A DNA stretch of 64,000 nucleotides from Leuctra nigra (lineage: Eukaryota > Arthropoda > Insecta > Plecoptera > Leuctridae), in assembly GCA_934045905.1 (NCBI GenBank), contig OW203769.1:22661705-22725704 (forward strand). Direction: 5' to 3'. Position numbers and translations under genes: made by a program. A model generated the notes under the pieces. It saw nothing but the letters and a program-made list of their open reading frames with translations. It made no database searches and was not told where the DNA came from. This document shows positions 54,986 through 64,000 of this stretch, one piece after another (the first letter of the stretch is position 1; every line of letters begins with the position of its first letter).

Positions 54986-57749
54986 CCGTAAAATGGGGTG
55001 ACAAGGAAGATTTTTCACCTTTGATGGCTCATATTTCCCAAAATAATTTGATTTTGAAAATTTTGAGAAATTCCATTTCAGGTCTTGGCTCAAGGAACAC
55101 ATAGGGATTGAAATATATTGAAAAAATTCCATAGGTCCATTGTTATTGGTCATTTATTGGTAAATTCTCATGAATCCATTATTGGGGTGACAAGAAAACA
55201 GTGGTGTTTTGGCTGATTACAGTGATTTATAATATGGGGAGGCGTTGAGAAAAATTAAATTGCATCAAAAAAGTATTATTTTACTCATTTAAAAATAATT
55301 AGACACTTTTTGATTAACGATCGTTAGAATTAACGCAAAAATTGAAGTTTTCTCCTTTTAACGGTACAATTGATTAATTAATTTATTATAAAATAATAGG
55401 GATGTTTATAAGGATAGTATAAGATATAAAGTAACATATTTGACCTATTATCAAACATTTATATCAGTAAGTATGCGATTACTATGCATAATTACCTACC
55501 ATTTACTAAGATTAATAGAAAATTTGAAACCTCCCCTTCTTAACACCTGTGGGTTCAAAACTTTGCCAATCACCTGTTCAAAGCTAAACAATGAAATATC
55601 TTGAATATTAGGCTTAACAAAACTTGATTCTTTGTAATTTTGCACACGCAAGAAGTCACCTTGAAACTCGCCGTCGCTGTCTTGCAGCGCGACAATCTTG
55701 CCCAAAAAGAAATTGTTCTTCTTGGAAGAGGATGCACGTTGATTGCTGTAATCGACAACAATCCAGTCCTCAAGATTTAAGTCACACGCAAGCTCAACAG
55801 GGAAAATCCCAGACACTGCATGATTGTTTTCTTGTGTGGCCACCGGTAAATCACATTCATTCACCTCTCCTTCATTCTCTTCACCATCACTTTTCTCCTC
55901 ACACATCAGATTTTCATCGTCTTCTTCAGTCTCAGATTGAGTCGACTCCTCAGACGATGAATCATCGACTTCTTCATCTTCTTGAAAATCAGCTCCAAGG
56001 ACACTCTTCCCAGGAACCACGACAACTTTTTTTCTTTGCTGGCGCGGCTTTGCTACATCATATCTCATCTCTTTTAATAATGAAGAGACGGAATCATTTA
56101 TGATCTCTTCATCTTCAGCACCATTCGTTTCGCTCACATTGGGAATAAGCGACAAGATTTTAAATCTGTCAATGGGAACAATCCCACACTTTTCAAACCC
56201 CTTGACAACATTGGCTTGCTGATTTGGCTCCAAAGCGGAGGACAACTGGTTTAGCAGACGAGGAAACACGTCCTTCGGAACACAGCTCTCCTTCCTCCCG
56301 GGTCCTTTCTTCCAGTCAGTTAGGATCTTTCGCCAAGCCCCTTTCAATGGACGGAAAAATGCAACATCCATTGGTTGCGTCAGGTGAGTGGAATTTGGTG
56401 GAAGAAACACGAATGAAATATTTAAATCTTCACACGTTTTAATGACGTCAGGTGACAAATGTGATGCAAGGTTGTCTCCAATCAACATTTTCTTGCCTGG
56501 AAGACGACGTAAGTAAGGAACGGCAACCGTGTGCACCCAGTCACTGAAGCAGCATGCGTCAAACCACCCCGATACGCTTCTATTATAGCGCGCTCCTTTG
56601 GGTCCTCCGGTTGTCCAAGAGCCATACATGTGTAATGACTTATAAACAACGTAAGGCGGCAGAACAGTCCCGTCAGCGGCAGCCGCATACATTAGGGACG
56701 TAGCCGACTTACTAGAATTCATAATTCTTTCGGGGTACTTTGTCCCGCGACGAATCAATACTCGCTTTCGACCAGGATCGTCGGAAAGGTTGGTCTCGTC
56801 ATAATTGACGATATTACACGGCGGAATGCCTTCAATTGATTCAGATAGATGATCAAAATATTGATTAATGGCTTCTGGGGACACACCAGCCCTGCTTCTC
56901 TTTATGTTTTGACACATTCTCTCTGATATTCGCGCTTTGTGCCTATTCAAAAAGGATTGAGCAAAATCCTTTCCAGGCAAGTTGTTTTTAAACTTCGGAA
57001 TTGTCATACCCTTCATGTCCAAGTAACTTTTTACTAGCATTCGCAGATCTATCGTATCTAGTGGGTACCCCCATTGCCCACAAGTAATTATGCGATCTAC
57101 AATCAAATTCTCCACACTGGCAGAGAGTGTAGGTTGACCGCCGGCTGACTTCATCGAACCCGGAGGTGCTTTGAGGTGACGATACAATGTTGAATAGTCA
57201 ACTTGGTATGTCGTGGCAGCTATACTGATGGACATACCATCTTTAACAGCTTGCATGGCAACTCCAATAGTTGCTAAGTTTGGTTTGATCCTTCTTTTCA
57301 CTCTTGGATCGGCTTGGTATTTTCTGGGCATTGTGCTTCTTGTGACCCCACTTAACCTACAAAAAGCAACATAATCACATTTCAATATTTTTTATATTGA
57401 AGGATGCATTTCACAGGAATGATAAATTTTCTTTATAGCTATTATAGTACTGGAATGCAATAAAAAAATACGAGGATGCTTACCGTTCAGCAGAATTTTG
57501 TGGGCAGACCAAGTTTTGCCGACAACGTTTTGTGACACTTTTGGAGCGCACTTTCAAGATGCTGTCACTCAGTCACAGCCTTCTTGATTGTGAGCACTGA
57601 CATTTAGTCAACTGCGTCAAGCTAGCTTCTAAGTGTGGCGCGAATTTCAAATGTTTTGTTCAGAAAATGTAAAAGATATTGGAAATTGAATTATTTTCCC
57701 GAAATTTTTTCTTGTCACCCCACGATTCCTTGTCACCCCCATTTTACGG
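54986..57749 (-). mobile_element. Second pogo/Tigger-like DNA transposon, inserted in the RTE reverse transcriptase
   Basis: 2764 bp with inverted ends CCGTAAAATGGGGTGACAAG and TTGTCACCCCCATTTTACGG, and TA on each side (54984-54985, 57750-57751). It is a different family from the element at 26495-28575 but shares the CCGTA start. It encodes one long intact transposase. Confidence 0.92.
55496..57331 (-). CDS. Pogo/Tigger-like transposase (CENP-B/DDE superfamily)
   Basis: About 611 residues from the MPRKYQADPR start; the frame is open 18 codons further upstream. An N-terminal psq-type helix-turn-helix (SIAATTYQVDYSTLYRHL) is followed by a CENP-B-like region (FAQSFLNRHKARISERM) and a DDE core: NYDETNLS, MLIGDNLASH and THLTQPMDVAFFRPLKGAW supply the three acidic residues. 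A long Glu/Asp/Ser-rich segment and a C-terminal ~110-residue module (LEDWIVVDYSN, GKIVALQDSDGEFQGDFL) follow. The tail makes it longer than usual pogo transposases (about 450-500). No frameshift is seen. Host-gene origin is unlikely because the inverted ends and TA duplication are intact. Confidence 0.85.
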   Translation of the reverse strand: MPRKYQADPRVKRRIKPNLATIGVAMQAVKDGMSISIAATTYQVDYSTLYRHLKAPPGSMKSAGGQPTLSASVENLIVDRIITCGQWGYPLDTIDLRMLVKSYLDMKGMTIPKFKNNLPGKDFAQSFLNRHKARISERMCQNIKRSRAGVSPEAINQYFDHLSESIEGIPPCNIVNYDETNLSDDPGRKRVLIRRGTKYPERIMNSSKSATSLMYAAAADGTVLPPYVVYKSLHMYGSWTTGGPKGARYNRSVSGWFDACCFSDWVHTVAVPYLRRLPGKKMLIGDNLASHLSPDVIKTCEDLNISFVFLPPNSTHLTQPMDVAFFRPLKGAWRKILTDWKKGPGRKESCVPKDVFPRLLNQLSSALEPNQQANVVKGFEKCGIVPIDRFKILSLIPNVSETNGAEDEEIINDSVSSLLKEMRYDVAKPRQQRKKVVVVPGKSVLGADFQEDEEVDDSSSEESTQSETEEDDENLMCEEKSDGEENEGEVNECDLPVATQENNHAVSGIFPVELACDLNLEDWIVVDYSNQRASSSKKNNFFLGKIVALQDSDGEFQGDFLRVQNYKESSFVKPNIQDISLFSFEQVIGKVLNPQVLRRGGFKFSINLSKW

Positions 57750-57751
57750 TA

Positions 57752-58582
57752 GTGCTTTCTAATTGGTCGAGGAAGTGTAGTATGATGGGGATCAAATTAG
57801 AGGATGAACATTTGTATACCTTGTTGTTTGCTGACGATCAGGTGGTGCTTGCAGAGGATGAGGAAGATGCAAGTTACATGGTCCGTAAGTTGATTGAAGA
57901 ATACGACGAATGGGGTTTGGAAATAAATCTTCAGAAGACTCAATATATGGTTGTTGGTGGTCAAGGAAACGACATTGAGACTCCAGTTGGTACCATCAAG
58001 GTAACTAAAGAGTACAAATATTTAGGAGTTACGTTGACCGATGACGGTCTTGACGAAAAGGACATATTGAGCAAGATGGGACAAGGAAGAGGAATAACGA
58101 GGCAACTGCATTCGGTACTGTGGAGTAAGGCGGTAAGAAATGAGACGAAAGTCCATATGTTTAAGTCTCTTGTTGAAAGCTGCATTACCTACGGATCCGA
58201 GGTCTGGACAATAAACCGAAGGTTACAACATAGAGTGAATGCAGTTGAAATGGCGTTCTGGAGAAGGTCTTGCGGCGTTACTCTTTTTGACCACATTAGA
58301 AATGAGGAGGTAAGAGACAGAATGGGGGTCGAAGCATCACTTACAGAAAGCATAGAAGCAAAACAGCTACTCTGGTATGGCCATATGAGGAGGATGCCAG
58401 AAAAACGATTGCCTGCCAAAATATGGAAGTTTAAACCTAGAAGAAGAAGAAAGAGAGGTCGTCCAAGAAGAATGTGGCTTGATGGCATTGGGGAAGCCTT
58501 GGAGAAAAGAAATCTTCTCGAACAAGATTGCCATAACCGGGAGGTGTGGCGTGCGGGATGCGGAAAACGGCCCGAGCTGTAG
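57752..58582 (+). pseudogene. RTE reverse transcriptase, C-terminal segment
   Basis: Resumes the RT frame directly after the TA duplication: LLFADDQVVLAEDEED (catalytic FADD), EINLQKTQYMVVGG and YKYLGVTLTDDG. The RTE C-terminal region follows (SCITYGSEVWT, LLWYGHMRRMPEKRL, RKRGRPRRMWLDGI) to the stop at 58580-58582. Confidence 0.88.
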
Positions 58583-58795
58583 AGAATCCGCTAAATATAT
58601 ATATATTGTAAGGCTTTGGAGTAATATATTTTTTTATGTACACACACACTCAAAACCTTGCTTATCTAATTCACTGTTTTGTTTAAAGCGCAAGTAAAAG
58701 ACTTTTCATGCCCAGACGCGGCATTTTGCACGCCGTCGAGACGCCGAGCAGATATGTACCGCAGTTATTTAGTCTAAGTAGGTACCATTGAGTCT

Positions 58796-58922
58796 TATGG
58801 GAGCGAACACACGGGACGAGCAAAAGATGCGCGCGTCTTTTGATCGTCCCTAGCGCGTGTAAAACTCCACAGGGGGAGCACGACAGAGCAAGAAAAATCG
58901 CCCCGTGTGATTGCAGCCTTAC
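58796..58922. repeat. Foldback MITE (GGGAGCGAACACACGGG ends)
   Basis: AACACACGGGACGAGC near the left end pairs imperfectly with CGCCCCGTGTGATTGCAGCC on the right. GATGCGCGCGTC in between is itself palindromic. Confidence 0.5.
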
Positions 58923-60404
58923 GCTGCAAAATCAAAATGATTTTACATCATGTCACCTTTTTGACCAGGGGTCGATAGGTGATGCATAAAAAGTACATAC
59001 ATCAAAACATTTTTAGTAAGGTTCGGCACGAGTTGAAATCGACGATTTGTTACAGATAAAGAAATTAATTTATTTTCAACTCAAGAGACCAGAGTCATCG
59101 GAATTCTATTTCTCTCGAGTAGCAAGAATGAACCCAATTTAGACAAATTGCGTAATGTGTTTATGCAGATTTGGATTTTATTTTACAACACTGCGTAAGA
59201 GTTAGTGAGATTCAGTGTTCCGGAGTGGTCAGGTCGTCCAGCAGAAATGTAAATTCGCAGTCTTTATTGTGTTTACTCTGGTACAGTGACGATTGTTTTG
59301 TGAATGTTTTGTGTCCTTGAGGTATTATAAGGATGGGCGGTAATAAGGGGAAACGTAAAGGTAAGAAGAAGAGGCATGTCCATGGCAACCTCATTGTTGG
59401 ATGGTAAAATGTCATCACGCGATAGGAATACCGTTTTCCCGCCAAAATGTCCACTGAATAAAATGTCCACTGAATAAAATTTCACACCTACTTATGTATG
59501 AAAACTTGCATTTTTGAGTGCAAAATGTTTGTTTCGTCAACATAGATGTTGTTATTTTAAAATCTAATTTTTAATAAATTCAGTGAAAAACTTCGAATTG
59601 CATGAGCCATCAATTATTAAAAGTGCTTATTAGTAATTAATTATATCGACAGCTTATAAAAATTATGTTCGCGTTTAGCCGTTTACACAGTAAATTTAGT
59701 GAACACTTACTTCTGGATAAAAGCTGTAGGTACGTAAAGCCCATGGCCTCCTTTCTTATCCAGTTTTTATCCATAACATTACTTCCGAATCCGTTGTTTG
59801 GTTGATCTTAGAAATTACTGCTAAAACAATCAGCAACAATCAAACAATATTGCGAGCACATGCGAGCAATAAATTACATTGTTTTCATTTTGTTGGTCAA
59901 CTTACCTATCTTTGATTGGAACGCAAAGTCTCTCATATATCATACAAGGCAACACATTTATACTTTAAAATTCGTAATTAAAGATAATTTGATATCAATA
60001 AATTTGATAATCGCAAATAATAAAAACTATATATTTGTAAGCAGCATTGAAAAAAAAATCACCTAGCATATTAAAATAGTCGAATTAAAATATTATGTAT
60101 TACACTCGATGAACTAATCAATACTGCATTATTTTTCTATTTCCCTCCTTATGGACCATATTCTCGGAAGTTTAAAAGGCAACAGTCATTCACGACTCAC
60201 AAGTGGTGTTGTTTACAGAACTGGAGGCGATTTATGACATTGTTTAGATTTCATGTCTAGCTCGACCAAGCTCGACTGTTTGTTTGTATACGTGACATGA
60301 GAATATTACTATTTTATATATGTTATACACGGCAAAAGCCATTATCATCATTTCTAAATTTTCTGCGAGTCCTGTCGACTCTTAATGTTATCCCACTGTC
60401 ACCA

Positions 60405-60466
60405 GACCCCCCCCCCCCCCCCCCCTGTCACTGTGTCCCATATTTGTGCACCCCCCCCCCCCCCCA
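60405..60466. repeat. Two poly-C runs
   Basis: Runs of roughly 17-19 C (near 60408-60425 and 60450-60466), separated by CTGTCACTGTGTCCCATATT. Their lengths are uncertain in any read set, and open frames crossing them are not credible. Confidence 0.8.
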
Positions 60467-61149
60467 CACACAAAAAAAACGTGACGTCCTTTATTCACAG
60501 CCCCCAACAAGTATACCTAAAAACCTTATCTATGAATACACATCAATTGGTATCTAGAAGAGGAACAATAATAACTCACTAATAAAGTTATGCTGATGTA
60601 CTTACACTACTGTCTACAGTATTCAGTCAATAAGAAAAGTTTGTTTCTTATGTTGGGGTATGACTACATAATATGAATGATTACATATTATTCATTACAA
60701 TTTGCAAGCGATTACAAAAAAAAAATAGTACAAGCAAATTCATTCTAACAGAGGAATTTATTAATCACTCTTTGATATTAGCGCTACAGCATTGTTTTTT
60801 GATAAGCTTTTTATTCATTTAGATTTATTTAACCTGTTGTTTAAACTATTTGACATATAATTGAAAAATAAAAAAATAATCGTTGAACTTACCCATGTAA
60901 GTATTTTGCTGCTCAGTCTGTGAGTGATGAAGCATTATGTAATGTATACACCTTTTTACCTAAATCAGTTAAGAATGGCAAATGTCCTTGGAAACCAGTT
61001 GTGAGTAGAGAGAAAAGAAAGCGAATCTCAATGAATGACATCGTTCTTGAATCAAAGCAAATTTATTTACCTCTTTATATCCCAAGTATAGCATCGTGCA
61101 TGGGCGTCCGCAGGATTTCTTCCAGGTGGGGGCAAGGCAAGGAAAACAA

Positions 61150-62097
61150 TATGTTGTACAAAAACAAAAACTTGTATATAGACTGCCAAGCACCTTTCCC
61201 CCTAAAAAGATTGAGATCTAAAAGAAGGTCGCAGCAATAATATATTGTTGAAACATTTTCACACTTAAAATTCGTGAAATCATTTCGCCCAGTTACTGCC
61301 GCCAAGCACAACATTATAAACCAAACATTGTACCCAAATTTGAGATTGAAAAAATCTCTATGTGAACCATCATAGTATAAACTTTAAAACAATTATACTC
61401 ATTTAAAACTAAAAATAGAAAGTATTCAAATTTTAAAAACGTAAACAAAATCAATTTAAAAACATTTTTTTTTTACATAACTTAAAATACAAATTAAAAA
61501 AAATTATTTAAAATTAAATAAAACAAAATAAAAGTAAAAAAAATAAAAATAAAGCTTGGCGCATTGTGTCAAGGAGGGGGCAACATAAAAAGAAAATGTC
61601 GACCAAGGAGACGACGAAAGAAAGAGGAAGAAGAAGGTGATGAAGGAAAGAAGGAAGAAGTCAACATGACGGTGCAAATTCAATGCGCCAAGCTTTATTT
61701 TTATTTTTTTTACTTTTATTTTGTTTTATTTAATTTTAAATATTTTTTTTTAATTTGTATTTTAAGTTATGTAAAAAAAAAATGTTTTTAAATTGATTTT
61801 GTTTACGTTTTTAAAATTTGAATACTTTCTATTTTTAGTTTTAAATGAGTATAATTGTTTTAAAGTTTATACTATGATGGTTCACATAGAGATTTTTTCA
61901 ATCTCAAATTTGGGTACAATGTTTGGTTTATAATGTTGTGCTTGGCGGCAGTAACTGGGCGAAATGATTTCACGAATTTTAAGTGCGAAAATGTTTCAAC
62001 AATATATTATTGCTGCGACCTTCTTTTAGATCTCAATCTTTTTAGGGGGAAAGGTGCTTGGCAGTCTATATACAAGTTTTTGTTTTTGTACAACATG
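61150..62097. mobile_element. Giant near-perfect palindrome (417 bp arms, 114 bp loop)
   Basis: The arms 61150-61566 and 61681-62097 appear almost identical in inverse orientation, from ATGTTGTACAAAAAC at the outer ends to AAGCTTGGCGCATTG at the loop. The loop is purine-rich (AGGAGACGACGAAAGAAAGA). Each arm carries the same ~54-codon outward-reading frame (LCLAAVTGRNDF...), an arm shadow and not evidence of a gene. Sequence outside the arms is not paired. Likely a foldback transposon or a recent inverted duplication. Confidence 0.85.
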
Positions 62098-64000
62098 TCA
62101 CATGAGGTGGTAGTTTACAGCAGCTTTCATTGATCATTGAGTGTTACCTATCATTACATTGTTAACGCCAACAACGTCACTTCTTGTCTAAAAATTTCTG
62201 TTTTTCTTCCAATAGTTCCCAAGTTAGTATAACGAAAGGGTCAATTTCTTTTGGTTGAATATGAGTTATCTCAACTTTTAAATTGCTAAAAGTTCACAAC
62301 TTGTGAATAACGTAAATTGTAGGTGTATTGTTCCGGTGTAGACCGGAATTTGTGCGTCATCTCGTACTACGCATATTAGTTGCCAGTTCGTAAACTGAAA
62401 GGTACACGAAAGGTAGATGATTGTAAATGCGTTTCCTTAATTTTAAATTCTTCTAAGTTCACTTTTTTGTGTAATTTAAACTCTATTGGTAAAGCGTTAA
62501 GGCTTACAGATGTTTACAGCACATTTTAAATAAAATCCGGATGTGTTTTGGAAGGCAATATAACTTAAAAGGAACTTATTTCATAAGTTAACTTTCCAGT
62601 TTCTGGAAACTTTCCAGGTAGGTAACTAACCAGTTCTTTATTTGAACTGGAACTAGTTCCTTTTTTTGAGGAACTAATCCAACACTGCTGTTTAGTGATA
62701 GTTCCATAACATGGATTATGCCGCAAATTTTTCCGCCAACAGTTTAAAAACGTACCAAAGATCACGAGTGGGGTTATGCAGAATATGCATATATAATTTT
62801 CTATTATTACCTACGGGTGATTTTTTAAATTAGGGGATGTTGGAAGGGATCAAGTATCATACGGTATGGGTTATTTCATATAGAATGAGTACACCAAATT
62901 TGGTTGAGATCGGTCAAAGGGTGTAGGAGAAAATAAGAACGTTCATACCAAGAAGCCTTTTCCTTTGTTCATGCGCAGAGAGACACTACTGAAAGTTAAA
63001 GGAATTACGGCAAAGGATGTGGCCATTTGGTATTGCCTTGTTGTGAAAATTGATTTTGAAGATGTCAACCTAGAGTTCCTTTAAGATTAACTAGCTGAGC
63101 CACCTGGTGTTTATAGTGCTGGTTGGGAAGGAGTAGGACGTATATCATTAACAGTCACAAAACACACCAACACACGAACAAACCAACAAAGAACGGTCAA
63201 CCTGATTGTACCTGACTGATTGCCAAGATACCCGAGAAGCTAAAGCACAATTTTTGCCGGAGAACAGACGCATAATCCTTGATCACACGCTTATAAATTC
63301 CCTAAGGTGTCTACCGCTTACATCGGTATGTACGAGGGACAATCAATTAAAAATCAATGTACCTACACATATTTTGTTTAAATCTCACTAAATGATAATT
63401 AACATAAAAAATCTCAAATGATTAAAAAAAAAAAATATATATATATATGATAACAATGAGAAAAAATGGTAACACGGAGCGTATTTTATCTCCTCGGTCC
63501 CATTCAGTGCGTACCTATACATTTAAAAAAAACTGTTGCTCGTCAAGACTCAAGTGAAAAAAACATTGTTTAAAATATGACTTTATCCAACACGTCATGT
63601 AATATACAAGCTAATGTTCAAATTCTTTTGAAAAGTACCAAATATAGTTATGAATGTAATTTATGAATAAGATTTTTTTATTTCATTTTGAATGAAATGG
63701 CTTTAAATAAAAGTCCTTTACGATTACTAATTTTACCCTGGGGACGTCTTCGAACGAGTCGTGTGCTTACTCATTGTCTTGAAGTATACAATTTTACAAT
63801 AAATAGTGTGAAAATAAGTTATTTGAAAATACAATTGTGCTAGAAGACAGCCTCCTACTGCAGCAGAATCTATTATGTTATATTCCAAAACAAGTGTCAT
63901 CTACGTACATTTGTATTCGTTTAAAAGTGTCAAGACAACATAGGAAACCAAACCTCTGATACGCTCACAACACAACCCCCACCCCTAATCCACCAGCCAC
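62098..64000. other. Intergenic sequence, nothing identified
   Basis: AT-rich sequence with a short (TA)n tract near 63438. A 37-codon plus-strand frame at about 62972-63084 (MRRETLLKVKGITAKDV) has no recognisable motif. I see no RNA gene or element ends. Confidence 0.5.

Larger units (their letters stand above)
51600..58605 (+). mobile_element. RTE-clade non-LTR retrotransposon, interrupted by two DNA transposons
   Basis: A 5' UTR from roughly 51600, an endonuclease/reverse-transcriptase frame in three pieces (to 52040, 53016-54985, 57752-58582) and a short 3' end finishing in (AT)n near 58605. The first break is a hAT-type MITE, the second a pogo-like transposon. When both insertions and one copy of each target duplication are ignored, the three pieces stay in one frame of about 990 codons, the usual RTE length. 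I did not find flanking target duplications for the RTE itself, so the 5' boundary is approximate. Confidence 0.85.

Noticed and set aside
60297..60582. Proline/histidine-rich frames across poly-C
   Set aside because: The poly-C runs are unreliable in length and no homology or exon structure is visible.
61075..62133. A duplicated gene encoding LCLAAVTGRNDF...
   Set aside because: The two identical frames are the two arms of one palindrome; there is no evidence of selection on the protein.
1..64000. tRNA or small RNA genes
   Set aside because: I scanned for GGTTCGAATCC-type T-loops with paired ends and found no credible cloverleaf.

Overview
This is a eukaryotic nuclear window, AT-rich and rich in introns. 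It is almost certainly from an insect: the first gene looks like the insect follicle cell protein 3C family, and the mobile elements (R2 in 28S rDNA, RTE, Ty3/gypsy, pogo/Tigger, hAT and TTAA-flanked MITEs) are typical insect types. A hemipteroid is possible, but the sequence does not settle the order. All four host genes had to be assembled by hand from exons, because no single open frame covers any of them.

Layout. (1) About 2.0-14.1 kb, minus strand: a secreted Fcp3C-like gene in four coding exons plus a predicted non-coding first exon at 14057-14110 with its own TATA box and a heat-shock-element-like site. Its first intron holds a complete Ty3/gypsy element with two LTRs that look identical, and a GGAAGTTTTCTTCC tandem array. 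(2) 14.7-25.8 kb, plus strand and divergent from gene 1: S-formylglutathione hydrolase (esterase D). Its last intron (17514-25600) contains a piece of 28S rRNA gene with a complete R2 retrotransposon at the canonical R2 site, a 5'-truncated CR1/Jockey-like fragment, and large foldback elements. (3) 28.7-36.0 kb, minus strand: the mitochondrial rhomboid protease PARL in nine exons. A 2.08 kb Tigger-like transposon with an intact transposase sits 86 bp past its stop codon. (4) 39.5-50.8 kb, minus strand: an SLC18B1-like MFS transporter in thirteen exons. (5) 51.6-58.6 kb, plus strand: an RTE-clade non-LTR retrotransposon split by a hAT-type MITE and by a second pogo/Tigger-like transposon. (6) 58.6-64 kb: intergenic, dominated by repeats, including a palindrome with 417 bp arms.

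The four genes show no sign of working as a unit. They are housekeeping or secreted-protein genes: formaldehyde detoxification (S-formylglutathione hydrolase), mitochondrial inner-membrane proteolysis (PARL), vesicular or polyamine-type transport (SLC18B1-like), and a cysteine-rich secreted protein. The window is most notable for how mobile and tandem DNA interacts with gene structure: rDNA plus R2 in an intron, a young retrotransposon 31 bp from a splice acceptor, a transposon in a 3' UTR, and four separate tandem arrays lying against 3' splice sites.
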